Assembly: GCA_017883605.1 (NCBI GenBank)
Contig: JADGNH010000006.1
Span: forward strand, 1-28,959
DNA: 28,959 nt
DNA from: Methanobacteriaceae archaeon
GTDB lineage: Archaea > Methanobacteriota > Methanobacteria > Methanobacteriales > Methanobacteriaceae
Direction of reading: 5' to 3'
This document shows positions 7,308 through 15,407 of this stretch, in pieces (positions within the stretch are counted from its first letter, which is position 1; every line of letters starts with the position of its first letter). Under the pieces are notes generated by a model, which saw only the letters and a list, made by a program, of their open reading frames with translations, searched no databases and was not told the origin of the DNA. The translations under genes and the position numbers were made by a program.

Positions 7308-8021
7308 ATGAGAAAATATATTTTGGTAGCCATCCTATTTTGCGGAATTATAGCTGCCTCCGGATGCATAGGACAAAATTCAGGATCTGGAAAAGTAATA
7401 AATGAAACAAAAAACGTCAGCGGTTTCAATCAAGTAGCACTTAATGCTACAGGCACTCTTATTATAACCCAGGGCAGTACAGAATCTCTCACCGTTGAAG
7501 CTGAAGACAACGTCGCGCCCAATATAAAAACCCAGGTGAGCAACAATCAGTTGCAGATAAGCTTTGATAAAAATCTGATAGTACCAACCAAACCCATTAA
7601 TTATTATCTAACCGTCAAAAATCTAAGCTCTATTGACATTTCAGGCGCTGGAAAAATCCAGTCCAATAACCTGAACAGCGACAATTTAACCATCAGAATC
7701 AATGGAGCTGGAGAAGGCAATATAACAAATTTAACAGCCAACACGCTCACCATCAAAATTGATGGGGCCGGGAAAATGAATACTGCCGGAAATGTTAATG
7801 ATCAGACCATTAACATCTCTGGAGCAGGCGAATATAACGCAAAGGACCTAATCAGTAAAACTTTGACCATATCTGTTGACGGGGCGGGAAAAGCTACCGT
7901 TAGAGTATCTGACCGGCTGAACGCCATGATAAATGGAGCGGGGGCAATTTCTTATATCGGCAATCCCCAGGTAACAAAACAGGTGAATGGTGCCGGCAAT
8001 ATACAACAGATAACGGGCTGA
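7308..8021 (+). CDS. DUF2807 (GIN-domain) lipoprotein
   Basis: A predicted surface-anchored lipoprotein of 237 aa. The N-terminus is basic (MRKY), then hydrophobic, ending in a lipobox-like AASGC at residues 16-20, after which a Ser/Gly-rich linker begins. Residues about 30-235 form the DUF2807 or head-GIN beta-helix fold. They show regular turns with the triad GAG (GAGKIQ, GAGEGN, GAGKMN, GAGEYN, GAGKAT, GAGAIS, GAGNIQ) spaced about 20-25 residues, as expected for rungs of a right-handed beta solenoid. The family is widespread and its function is unknown; a role as adhesin-like or cell-envelope structural protein is inference. AGGGGG precedes the ATG by 7 nt. The gene is convergent with mch. 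Confidence 0.88.
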   Translation: MRKYILVAILFCGIIAASGCIGQNSGSGKVINETKNVSGFNQVALNATGTLIITQGSTESLTVEAEDNVAPNIKTQVSNNQLQISFDKNLIVPTKPINYYLTVKNLSSIDISGAGKIQSNNLNSDNLTIRINGAGEGNITNLTANTLTIKIDGAGKMNTAGNVNDQTINISGAGEYNAKDLISKTLTISVDGAGKATVRVSDRLNAMINGAGAISYIGNPQVTKQVNGAGNIQQITG

Positions 8022-8172
8022 GAATTTAGTGAAAATTAATTGTCAGCTTATTTTTTTATTTTTTTTAGAATCAAACTTTTTTTTAATCAGAAATTTAACT
8101 TAAAAAAAAAAATTAAAAAAATTTGACAACATAAACAAAAATTTAGAGAATAAATAAAAAAAAAGATATCCA

Positions 8173-8258
8173 AAAAAAGAAGGATATCTTAAAAAAGAAG
8201 GATATCTTAAGAAAGAAGGATATCTTAAAAAAGAAGGATATCTTAAAAAAGATATCTT
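8173..8258. repeat. 18-bp tandem repeats with GATATC core
   Basis: Units aaaaaagaaggatatctt sit at 8173-8190, 8191-8208, 8209-8226 (one change) and 8227-8244. A 14-bp shortened copy occupies 8245-8258, and a related aaaagatatcc lies just before. An atctatttaa repeat follows to 8286. The array fills the gap between the convergent DUF2807 and mch ends. Each unit contains the palindrome GATATC. Confidence 0.9.
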
Positions 8259-8284
8259 AAATCTATTTAAATCTATTTAATCTA

Positions 8285-9247
8285 TTATAATCCAAATGAC
8301 TTCATCAGAAGTGGTGTGTTCACATATCCTTCTTTGAAGACTTCTCCGGTGCGAAGGTCGTTTATAACCACTTCTGCCGGGGCGAACATGCCCTTGTCTA
8401 TTTTGTAGAAGTCGAATTCAGCTTCCTTGAACACGTCGTAGAATGGTTTACCGTAACCTGCAGATGCGGATGATGGTAGATTTTCAGCCACGGATTTAAC
8501 ATCGTCTCCTTCCTCTGATTCCACATAGTAATAAGTTCTTCCACCGAATAAGACTGCGTCGTTGGTTTTACCCATAGCCTTGAGTCCGTCGGGGTCTACT
8601 GGTGCTATGGGGGCTATGCCTGCCGCATGTTTCACCTTGTTAACGTCGAAATGCAGGAATTCCAGCATCTTATAGGTACCGTTCTCCACCACCCTTCCAG
8701 ATATCTGGATGGAGCCCACCAGAGAGGCGGTAGGTGCCACCAGGACATAAACATTCTCAGGTGAAACATTAGAATCATTTGCTATGGCATCGGTTACATC
8801 AGCTCCGGGGAGCTGGTCAGCTTCCAGAGTCAGTATGGCCAGATCTGCATCATCCTTATATCCGATCTCTTCATAGGTTTCAGCGGGTTTTAAGGCCAGG
8901 GCCCGGGCAGGTCCTGATCCCAGGGCAAAGAAATCTCCCACGCTAACCGACCAGCCGGCTTTCTGGGATCCCAGGGTTGATATTGCAGGGAAGTCAGTTT
9001 TTATCTTAACTGACGGTAATGCAAAGTTTTCAGAGAGGTCTCCGGGTATGGAGATGCCCACATCTGCCAGTCCACCCAGACAAACCTTAGTATAAAGTTC
9101 ACCAGCTTTAAAGCTTCCTTTTACATTTACACCGGCGTCTATTACCGTTGAACCGTTTTCAAGTTTTTCAACAGCTATGTTGAGCTCATCTGCATTTTCT
9201 ATCATTAGATCTACTGTCTTTTTAGCTTCTAAATTGACACTTACCAT
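8285..9247 (-). CDS. mch: Methenyltetrahydromethanopterin cyclohydrolase
   Basis: Mch interconverts N5-formyl- and N5,N10-methenyl-tetrahydromethanopterin, the third step of CO2 reduction to methane, in the cytoplasm. The 320-aa length is normal. Family segments seen are MVSVNLEAKKTVDLMIENADELNI, TVIDAGVNVKGSFKAGELYTKVCLGGLADVGI, SQKAGWSVSVGDFFALGSGPARALA, HAAGIAPIAPVDPDGLKAMGKTNDAVLFGG, and the C-terminal YGKPFYDVFKEAEFDFYKIDKGMFAPAEV. Start is ATG 9247 with GAGGTGA 5 nt upstream, embedded in a set of 20-bp repeats. It follows thyA on the same strand after 239 bp that contain a separate TATA-like region, so it may be transcribed alone or with metE-thyA. Confidence 0.98.
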   Translation of the reverse strand: MVSVNLEAKKTVDLMIENADELNIAVEKLENGSTVIDAGVNVKGSFKAGELYTKVCLGGLADVGISIPGDLSENFALPSVKIKTDFPAISTLGSQKAGWSVSVGDFFALGSGPARALALKPAETYEEIGYKDDADLAILTLEADQLPGADVTDAIANDSNVSPENVYVLVAPTASLVGSIQISGRVVENGTYKMLEFLHFDVNKVKHAAGIAPIAPVDPDGLKAMGKTNDAVLFGGRTYYYVESEEGDDVKSVAENLPSSASAGYGKPFYDVFKEAEFDFYKIDKGMFAPAEVVINDLRTGEVFKEGYVNTPLLMKSFGL

Positions 9248-9248
9248 T

Positions 9249-9308
9249 AAATCACCTCAATTGATTAGAAATTACCTAAATTAATGAGAAATCGCTTCAA
9301 TTAATGAA
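9249..9308. repeat. Three 20-bp repeats covering the mch ribosome binding site
   Basis: Units 9249-9268, 9269-9288 and 9289-9308 share the form aaatyrccwmaattratga. The copy next to the start contains the TGAGGTG ribosome binding site (cacctca on plus). The outer copies carry decayed versions (tacctaa, gcttcaa). Confidence 0.8.
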
Positions 9309-9318
9309 AATTTATGTT

Positions 9319-9419
9319 TAATCCACACAATTTTCCGATAATCCACCCACAATCTCTGATAATCCACCCACAATCTCTGTTAAATCATTCACAATTTCTG
9401 TTAATCCATCCATATTTTT
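9319..9419. repeat. 21-bp tandem repeats upstream of mch
   Basis: Copies are at 9319-9338, 9339-9359, 9360-9380, 9381-9401 and a partial 9402-9419, with core taatccacccacaatctctg. The two central copies differ only at the last base. The period of 21 bp is two helical turns. They lie between a TATA-like sequence (about 9424-9434 on minus) and the mch start. Confidence 0.85.
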
Positions 9420-9486
9420 AAGTCTTTTTATTTAATTTTTCTCATAATCCGGACCATAAAATTGGGAAAAAATTTTTTAAAAAGAT

Positions 9487-10104
9487 TTAAACTGCTTCAG
9501 CCTCTTCAAAATTAACTTCATATATGTGGGCGCTTATAGACTGGATGGTAAGAGTTCCAAGGTCCACACCAACCTTTTTTGCCACATATTTAGCTAAATT
9601 ACTCAGTCCAACCGCGTTGGGGAACCAGGCGCCATATATGTCGTGTGATCTCCACAATCCGGTGGTGTTCAGCTTTCCATCCCTCACTTTGAAATCCACC
9701 AGCATCATACATGGCACTTCATCATTTTTTGTATCAACGGTGGGATCCCAGGTTACTGATATGGCTCTTCTTGATTCACGGAAGTTTTTAAGTCTATTTA
9801 TGGCCTCTTGAATTTGATCAACACCTTGGAAGTGTTTTCTAAGCCGGTTACCGTAGGTATAGATGAATCCCTGCTTATCATCGCTTAAAAACTGCTCTGA
9901 ATATATTTCAAGCTTCTCGCCGCTCCAGAAATATCCTTCTGGTGGCTCTGTCTCCCGGATATTTTTTATGGTTACCACCGTGTTTAGAAGTTCCTTGGTA
10001 AGAGAACCCCTTTCATCCTTTATTTCCACACCGCTGGCCATAACCTTTTTTACCAGGGTCTCCCACCCCCAGGTTATGTTGGGTGCCTTAATCAAGATAG
10101 CCAT
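9487..10104 (-). CDS. thyA: Archaeal-type thymidylate synthase ThyA
   Basis: The enzyme converts dUMP to dTMP using a methylene-pterin donor, presumably methylene-tetrahydromethanopterin in this lineage. At 205 aa it is the short methanogen form of the ThyA fold. The catalytic Cys is in DEVPCMM (C132). The dUMP-binding segment reads GLWRSHDIYGAWFPNAVGLSNLAKY, and the terminal SISAHIYE corresponds to the conserved HIY motif. The RESRRAISVTW stretch supplies phosphate-binding Arg. GGAGGCAGTGAA precedes the ATG at 10104. The start overlaps the end of metE by 13 bp, implying coupled translation. With mch next door it forms a one-carbon cluster. Confidence 0.95.
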   Translation of the reverse strand: MAILIKAPNITWGWETLVKKVMASGVEIKDERGSLTKELLNTVVTIKNIRETEPPEGYFWSGEKLEIYSEQFLSDDKQGFIYTYGNRLRKHFQGVDQIQEAINRLKNFRESRRAISVTWDPTVDTKNDEVPCMMLVDFKVRDGKLNTTGLWRSHDIYGAWFPNAVGLSNLAKYVAKKVGVDLGTLTIQSISAHIYEVNFEEAEAV

Positions 10105-11069
10105 TTCACTGCCTCCTTCATTTTTTTGAGCTTGGAGAACGCCGCATCACGAGAAAGCTTTCTCATACCGCAGTCCGGGTCTAAAATCATATTATCCTCT
10201 CCAACTATTTCAATACCCATTTTTATGAGATTTAATACCTCTTCGGTCTCTTCAACCCGCTCTGTTTTTGTGTCTATGCATCCCAGACCTATTTTTTTAT
10301 TTTCAAGGTTCTGTTTTTTCAGGGCGTCCAGGTTTGCGGGAATTCCTGCAAATTCACAGTCCACAATATCCACTTCAAATTTCAAAAGATCACCTAAAAC
10401 ATCAGCTACATCACCACATACGTGCATTGAAAGCGGAACGTCCAGATCTTTAGCTATTATTCCTACCGCCTTTTTGGCGGTGGCCATATCTGCCATTCCA
10501 GTGGATAAAAAAGGTTCATCTATCTGTATAACTGAGGCACCAGCATCTTTCAGATACCCCACCTCCTTTTTAAGGGCCTCTGCCAGGTCGATTATGGCCT
10601 TCTCTTTTTTATCTTTTTTATAAAATCCTTCTATCCGGGATGATAATACCAGGGTGGTGGGGCCGGTTACAATTCCTTTAATGCCCTTGAATTTCTCATT
10701 GAATTTGTTTCCGGAAAGAAGCTGCTGGCGGTTTTTGAAATCTGGTGAAATTTTTTGGGCAGTTTTCATTGCCAGCATCAGATCCGAAGCCCCTATAGGA
10801 TGGGTTGTCGGCCTTATTTTCCCCAAAATTTTGGGGGTTCTATCCTCCACTACCATGCCGGGAATGGACCTGGCAAATATCTCCAGCATGTCCCCCCTGA
10901 CTTGGCCGTCAGATATAAGGTCCACACCCGCCTTCACCTGGTCCTGCACTGCCAGCTCCAAAGCTGACTGGTAAGGGTCGTAGCTCCCCATGAAAGCAGA
11001 TATTTTGTCATTTAAGGATGAAGGTTCCTGGGTAAGTGCAGGGTAACTTCCTACCACGGTAGTTAACAT
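10092..11069 (-). CDS. metE: Archaeal methionine synthase MetE (methylcobalamin:homocysteine type)
   Basis: This 325-aa protein corresponds to the catalytic C-terminal half of bacterial MetE. The Methanothermobacter homologue transfers methyl from methylcobalamin to homocysteine. Zinc ligands are visible: H216 and C218 in MHVCGDV, a Glu in DCEFAG, and C300 in ILDPDCGMRKL. VGSYP at the N-terminus, SDGQVRGDMLEIF, TGPTTLVLSSR and IQIDEPFLS are standard family segments. It lacks the N-terminal pterin-binding duplication, so the donor is probably a corrinoid protein. A TATA box at about 11099-11108 and GAGG close to the ATG indicate a short leader. It is the first gene of the metE-thyA unit. Confidence 0.95.
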   Translation of the reverse strand: MLTTVVGSYPALTQEPSSLNDKISAFMGSYDPYQSALELAVQDQVKAGVDLISDGQVRGDMLEIFARSIPGMVVEDRTPKILGKIRPTTHPIGASDLMLAMKTAQKISPDFKNRQQLLSGNKFNEKFKGIKGIVTGPTTLVLSSRIEGFYKKDKKEKAIIDLAEALKKEVGYLKDAGASVIQIDEPFLSTGMADMATAKKAVGIIAKDLDVPLSMHVCGDVADVLGDLLKFEVDIVDCEFAGIPANLDALKKQNLENKKIGLGCIDTKTERVEETEEVLNLIKMGIEIVGEDNMILDPDCGMRKLSRDAAFSKLKKMKEAVKWLS

Positions 11070-11098
11070 GTTAAACCTCTAAATTTTTGATTTGTTAT

Positions 11099-11108
11099 CT
11101 TTATATAA
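11099..11108 (-). promoter_or_regulatory. TATA box for metE-thyA
   Basis: Minus-strand TTATATAAAG lies 30-39 nt before the metE ATG, giving a leader of only about 10 nt that still includes GAGG. The rest of 11109-11497 is AT-rich, with two similar ggactaataat copies near 11325 and 11350. I see no gene there. Confidence 0.65.
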
Positions 11109-11497
11109 GTTTTATCCATAAAATTTATGATTTTGCTGATATATAAAATGGACATCAAATTTCTTTTGTGTGAAAAATCAATATTTATGGAAAATCAAAT
11201 TTTCTTTACAAAATCAAATTTTTTTTTTAAATGGATTAAATTATACAGGTAAAATTTTAAATAAATATGTATAGGTAAAACTAAAATATAGGCAGAAAAT
11301 CCTCGCTATAATGGAAAACTTTAAGGACTAATAATTAAATCAAATTTAGGGACTAATAATGTAATCAAAAAAAAATTTGGATATGGAGACTTTCTCAAAA
11401 AATTAATAAGTAGTTCAAAAATGTAGGACAAAACTAATTCAAAAAAACATTTTCAGACCATTAAAATAGTTTAAACTGTTTATAATCTTGAAATAAG

Positions 11498-11803
11498 CTA
11501 TTTAATCCCTACAGCTTTAATCTTATCAATCTCCTCTTTTTTCACCGGTAACTCCACCACCGATGTCCCATAACATGGCTTGGTGTAGGGCAAGGTGATG
11601 GTTCCCTTCTCTTCATTGATTCCGATGGGAATAGGGGGCAGTCCTATGATCCTGACCCCCAATATCTTTTCTCCGGCTTTAACCGGGATTATTTCAGGAG
11701 AATGTTCCTCAATGATCTTCTTGCATTCCTTAAAACCAGCCTGAGAGATAAGTATCTCAAAATTTGCGGATTCCCGTAAATAAGTTTCAAGACAGAAAGA
11801 CAT
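11498..11803 (-). CDS. DUF1894 protein
   Basis: A 101-aa protein of a family known almost only from methanogens. The start is ATG 11803 (MSFCLETYLRESANFEILIS), with GGAGG 6 nt upstream; an upstream in-frame codon at 11836 has no such signal. Features are an N-terminal Cys, the FKECKKIIEEHSPEI segment, a beta-rich IIPVKAGEKILGVRIIGLPPIPIG, and TITLPYTKPCYGTSVVELPV. No membrane segment or known catalytic motif is visible. It begins one base after the stop of the DUF1890 gene, which usually accompanies it, so the two probably act together. Role unknown. Confidence 0.85.
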   Translation of the reverse strand: MSFCLETYLRESANFEILISQAGFKECKKIIEEHSPEIIPVKAGEKILGVRIIGLPPIPIGINEEKGTITLPYTKPCYGTSVVELPVKKEEIDKIKAVGIK

Positions 11804-11804
11804 T

Positions 11805-12266
11805 TTAATCCTCCAGCCCCTTAATTGCTCTGTCAAATTTAACCCTCAGCGGTGTGGGGTTGTGATAGGCCCTGGCCGATATTACAGTTGCGTCTGTGCT
11901 TTCCTTTAGATCCTTTTCCATTTTTTCCAGAATTTCTGAATCCTTTTCAAAGACTAGAGCCATAGAGGCTGTATTCAGGATATGGTAGAAGGTTACGAAG
12001 TAGGAAACCGCTGCATCTTTATGCACAAATCCCAGGAGCAGGTCAAAGGAACCTTCCTCCAAGTCTTCGAGGCAGGATTCAATGTCAATCTTTTTCTTTA
12101 CGTAGAAACCCTCAGGATCCGAAACTTCCAGGAGCTTCATTGCTGAGGGGGTACTGGCAATGGTAACCTCATAACCTATTTTGGTGAGTTTATATGTGGA
12201 ATATAGAGCCATAGGTGTTTGAGACGGTGCTTCAGGACATCCCAACAATATCAAAGCTTTTTTCAT
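11805..12266 (-). CDS. DUF1890 protein
   Basis: A 153-aa soluble alpha/beta protein of the methanogen-associated DUF1890 family. It opens with a Rossmann-like strand-loop KKALILLGCPEAPSQTPMALYSTYKLTKIGYEVTIASTPSA, which includes Cys10 in the turn. The later KKIDIESCLEDLEEGSFDLLLGFVHKDAAVSYFVTFYH resembles flavodoxin or DsrE-type topology, but no nucleotide motif can be assigned. It starts with ATG 12266 overlapping the stop of the membrane-protein gene by 4 nt (ATGA) and ends one base before DUF1894. Strict spacing argues for one operon and possibly a complex. The biochemical role is not known. Confidence 0.85.
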   Translation of the reverse strand: MKKALILLGCPEAPSQTPMALYSTYKLTKIGYEVTIASTPSAMKLLEVSDPEGFYVKKKIDIESCLEDLEEGSFDLLLGFVHKDAAVSYFVTFYHILNTASMALVFEKDSEILEKMEKDLKESTDATVISARAYHNPTPLRVKFDRAIKGLED

Positions 12267-13375
12267 CTTCTTCCTCCTTCAATTTTTTCGCGGAGATTTT
12301 CTTTCACTAACACGATGTGCCCCACTACCATGGCGCTTAAAAATAAAAAGGTCAGCAAAGCCGTTCCATTTATGGAACGATTTATTAAGAACAATCCTAT
12401 CAGAGCTTGGGCAATGAACGCAGTTAAAGAACCTATAAGCAGAGCCTCTCTTCCCAGAAATTTCTTGCTACCCTTCTCCCTTTTTTCTCGATAGATGCTT
12501 AATATCTTAAATCCTAAAAAGAACACCAGAATACACCAACCCAAGAGGAAGATCAAGGTAAGATATCCAAAGTCATAACTGATCCCAAAGATCCCCGGCA
12601 GAAAGTAATCTATAACATCCTTCTTAGTAACCAGGATGCCGTAGAATAAGGGGAATGATAAACCAAATGCCATTATAAGGTTAATAGGCAAGGATATGTA
12701 TCCATCAGCAAATCCTTGAGACTCATTTCCCCAAAATGAGGATGCTGGATTGTGTCCCAGTAGCGTTGTATTTTTAAGGACTATTTCCAGACTGGGTAAA
12801 GCGAATTGATCAATCCTTTCCAACCTTAAAAGTGGGCTGAATATGGGCATATCTAATAATCTGGACACTATTTCCAGGGATCCGAAGCTAACTATAACCA
12901 CAGCCACTACCATGATCACTCTTTTGACGGTGAACACTGCTTTCTGGCGGAAAGATTTTGATATGATGAAATACCCTATTAAAATTCCTAATAACCATAA
13001 AAGAAGGAAAGATCTATGCATCAAACCCCCCGCAATCGTTATAAGAATCATAAGGAGTATTACAAAGTTTTTAAGCCCCCTGGTTTGGATTCCTACCTCT
13101 TCCATTATGTAAAGCCCTGCCAGGGAGGTTACTATTGCCAGGAGGGCTATGGCCCCATAGGGGTGGGTGAACTCGTGATGAGTGAAACCCGGCAGGAAAA
13201 GGGAGAGAGAGTCAAATCCAAATATAACTGTTAACCCAACACCCAGGGCCAGGGCCACCAGTAAAACCGCACTTAAAGATAGGGGGACCACGTTCAAAAT
13301 AAACATTATCCCTATCTGCAATATAATTGCCACTTCTATTATTAGTTGAAAATGATTCCCAGCAACCAAAGCCAT
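12263..13375 (-). CDS. Polytopic membrane protein of the DUF1890/DUF1894 operon
   Basis: A 370-aa integral membrane protein with about nine or ten hydrophobic segments (for example 10-28, 33-52, 70-90, 100-118, 122-138, 150-168, 225-250, 265-290, 310-330 and 340-358). I do not recognise a characterised family. A polar stretch in the middle, with LLGHNPASSFWGNESQGFADGYISLP, and the early FTHHEFTHPYGAI (several His) could be functional sites facing one side of the membrane. A GTGAGGT lies 8 nt before ATG 13375, and a minus-strand TATATTAA at about 13425-13434 may be the operon promoter. Being first in an operon with two methanogen-associated DUF proteins suggests that it anchors or transports for them; this is inference. 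Confidence 0.8.
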   Translation of the reverse strand: MALVAGNHFQLIIEVAIILQIGIMFILNVVPLSLSAVLLVALALGVGLTVIFGFDSLSLFLPGFTHHEFTHPYGAIALLAIVTSLAGLYIMEEVGIQTRGLKNFVILLMILITIAGGLMHRSFLLLWLLGILIGYFIISKSFRQKAVFTVKRVIMVVAVVIVSFGSLEIVSRLLDMPIFSPLLRLERIDQFALPSLEIVLKNTTLLGHNPASSFWGNESQGFADGYISLPINLIMAFGLSFPLFYGILVTKKDVIDYFLPGIFGISYDFGYLTLIFLLGWCILVFFLGFKILSIYREKREKGSKKFLGREALLIGSLTAFIAQALIGLFLINRSINGTALLTFLFLSAMVVGHIVLVKENLREKIEGGRR

Positions 13376-13473
13376 TAAATCTTACCTCACAAAACTATAT
13401 GGTTAATTTAGATACGATTAAATTCTTAATATATCAATTTAATATTGTAATTTAGTTTTTAATAACAGATTTT

Positions 13474-13512
13474 AATTCAATTAATGTTCCATAATTCAAT
13501 TAATGTTCCATA
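13474..13512. repeat. Two 19-bp tandem repeats
   Basis: The sequence attcaattaatgttccata occurs twice without change (about 13475-13493 and 13494-13512). It lies in the AT-rich spacer between the end of the GNAT gene and the membrane-protein operon promoter. Confidence 0.85.
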
Positions 13513-13635
13513 TGAATTTAATTTGTAAATTTTAAATTTTGTATATCGGCCAGTTTGTATATCAAATTTATATTTTATCAGCCAGTTGTGATATATACTA
13601 TTTAAATGAATCGGTTTAAAAACTTTATGAAGAAT

Positions 13636-14127
13636 TTATTCTAGTAGTTTGTAGAAAACTACTTTGTGATCTCCAGGGCCGTTATAATCCCTAACCGCCA
13701 TTAAACCATTTATTTCAATGATTTCTCCTGTTTTGTCTACTTTAAAGCCGAATCCTTTATAAAAGTTAATTGCAGTTTTATTCTGTGGTCTGGTGATGAG
13801 ATAAACCCTTCTGCATCCGCTTTTAGATACAGTTTCCAGAAATCTTTGCATCATCCCTCTGGCTATACCTCTTCCCCTAAAGTTCTGAATCACACAAATA
13901 ATGTGGAGATAGGCATCAGCAGGATCATCTTGGGATATGAAACCTATAAGAAATCCAAGAGCCTCACCATCTGATTTTTCAACCACCAGAGAGGTTTTTT
14001 TAAAGAACTTGGTGAATATATGGTATATGGAGTTTCTCTCAGTAGCCATAGGAGGACATTTTTTGGCAATTTCAGCTATTTTTAAAAAATCCTCCTCCCT
14101 CACGCTTCTTATCGTAAAATCATCCAT
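13636..14127 (-). CDS. GNAT-family N-acetyltransferase
   Basis: A single-domain GNAT protein of 163 aa, from MDDFTIRSVREEDFLKIAEIAKKCPP. The acetyl-CoA pyrophosphate loop is QNFRGRGIARGMM (about residues 91-103, Q-x-x-R-G-x-G-x-A). The preceding strand ADAYLHIICV and the following NKTAINFYKGFGFKV complete the fold. The substrate cannot be read from sequence; ribosomal-protein, small-molecule or aminoglycoside-like substrates are all possible. Start is ATG 14127, with GGAGG 6 nt upstream. An open frame extends to 14280 on this strand, but those extra residues are a translation of the antisense of the tRNA-Ala gene and are not part of the protein. It is divergent from the tRNA. Confidence 0.88.
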   Translation of the reverse strand: MDDFTIRSVREEDFLKIAEIAKKCPPMATERNSIYHIFTKFFKKTSLVVEKSDGEALGFLIGFISQDDPADAYLHIICVIQNFRGRGIARGMMQRFLETVSKSGCRRVYLITRPQNKTAINFYKGFGFKVDKTGEIIEINGLMAVRDYNGPGDHKVVFYKLLE

Positions 14128-14163
14128 TATATTCCTCCAGCTGAGATTAAAAATAGCATTAAC

Positions 14164-14171
14164 TTTAAATA
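14164..14171 (+). promoter_or_regulatory. TATA box for tRNA-Ala
   Basis: TTTAAATA is centred about 28 nt upstream of the first tRNA nucleotide, the standard distance for archaeal tRNA promoters. It lies in the 68-bp divergent spacer shared with the GNAT gene. Confidence 0.75.
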
Positions 14172-14195
14172 TCACGAAGTCAAATTTTATTATAA

Positions 14196-14268
<73 letters not shown>

Positions 14269-14362
14269 CTGTTTTAACAATTTAGAGCAATATTTATTCT
14301 TTATAATTTTTATTCTTAGATCAAAATATCTTATAGATCAAATATTTGATTCTGCAATTTTC

Positions 14363-15385
14363 CTACTTACCTGCAGATTCATAGATATTTTTTATAATTA
14401 TATCAAAGAGATCATCGGTTTCTAGCTCTTCTCTCCCATCTTTATCCATTAAAAGCTCCAACGCCATATCGATTATCTCACCCACATCTGTGGAACGGTT
14501 CATGAACCCCTTTTCAATATAATAAGCATCTACAGCCAGGAGTTTTCCCGGGTAACACGATATAACCGGGGTGCCTAAAAGCGCTGCCTCCCGGTTCATG
14601 GTTCCCCCGGCACCGATGACCAGGTCACACCTTTTCATTAAACTGAAGGTATCCACCGGCGGTTTTATAAGGTGAACGTTTTCCGTATCAAATATTTCCT
14701 GCTGTTCCCTAAATCTGGGAATAACCAGAATGTTGGCAAAATTTTTCAAAGGCTCAACCAAAGGCGATAAAACTGATTTTGTGCAATCTGCATCTAAATA
14801 TGATGCAAGCGACGGCTCTGGTCTCATTAGTATTGTCTTATCTTTCTTCAGATCAAGATCCAGGTCTTCAAAGATATCAGGATTGTATTTAAAATCTTTT
14901 AAATGTGTTAATTCTGATGTACCCTTGTATCTAACCAGGGAGTTAGGATCTGCACCGGTTTCCAAAACATCCCAGACATTAATGGCCTCTGGGATTATTA
15001 TCCGATTGCAAAGAGGGAGTGTGAGCTTGTTTGCAGCTTTAGCATGTTCGTTGTCCAGCGCGTAGACCGTAGGGATTCCCATACCCCACGATACCCTGGG
15101 AAGCTCAATGGAGTGTTTAGAAACCGCCACATCAGGTTTTTCTGTGGCTATTATCTTCGAAAGCTGATAAGCCCTATCTGTACTTGCTAAAAGCTTCTCT
15201 TCCAGGGTAACTCCATGCCTCCCCACGGAGGTGTAATGAATTCCAAATAAATCCAGAAGTCTGTGGATGTCTCCAAATTTACGGGCGGTTATGAAGACTT
15301 CTTCACCCTCATTCTCCAAAAAATCAATTATACTTTTGAAAAAACGAACATGCGGTGCATTTACAAGGTCAAACCAAACTTTCAA
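14363..15385 (-). CDS. DUF354 glycosyltransferase-like protein
   Basis: A 340-aa protein of the archaeal DUF354 family, which has the two-Rossmann-domain GT-B fold related to MurG and UDP-GlcNAc 2-epimerase. The N-terminal domain starts MKVWFDLVNAPHVRFFKSIIDFLENEGEEVFITARKFGD. The C-terminal domain has LVIGAGGTMNREAALLGTPVISCYPG (about 262-287), the nucleotide-sugar binding region of this fold. HGVTLEEKL and ALDNEHAKAANKL are other conserved family stretches. No membrane segment; likely a peripheral or cytosolic enzyme for cell-surface or glycolipid sugars, but the substrate is unknown. It lies downstream of hypAB on the same strand, after a 268-bp repeat-filled gap that makes co-transcription doubtful. 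Confidence 0.85.
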   Translation of the reverse strand: MKVWFDLVNAPHVRFFKSIIDFLENEGEEVFITARKFGDIHRLLDLFGIHYTSVGRHGVTLEEKLLASTDRAYQLSKIIATEKPDVAVSKHSIELPRVSWGMGIPTVYALDNEHAKAANKLTLPLCNRIIIPEAINVWDVLETGADPNSLVRYKGTSELTHLKDFKYNPDIFEDLDLDLKKDKTILMRPEPSLASYLDADCTKSVLSPLVEPLKNFANILVIPRFREQQEIFDTENVHLIKPPVDTFSLMKRCDLVIGAGGTMNREAALLGTPVISCYPGKLLAVDAYYIEKGFMNRSTDVGEIIDMALELLMDKDGREELETDDLFDIIIKNIYESAGK

Positions 15386-15407
15386 ATTCCATCACCAGCC
15401 CTAAGTT

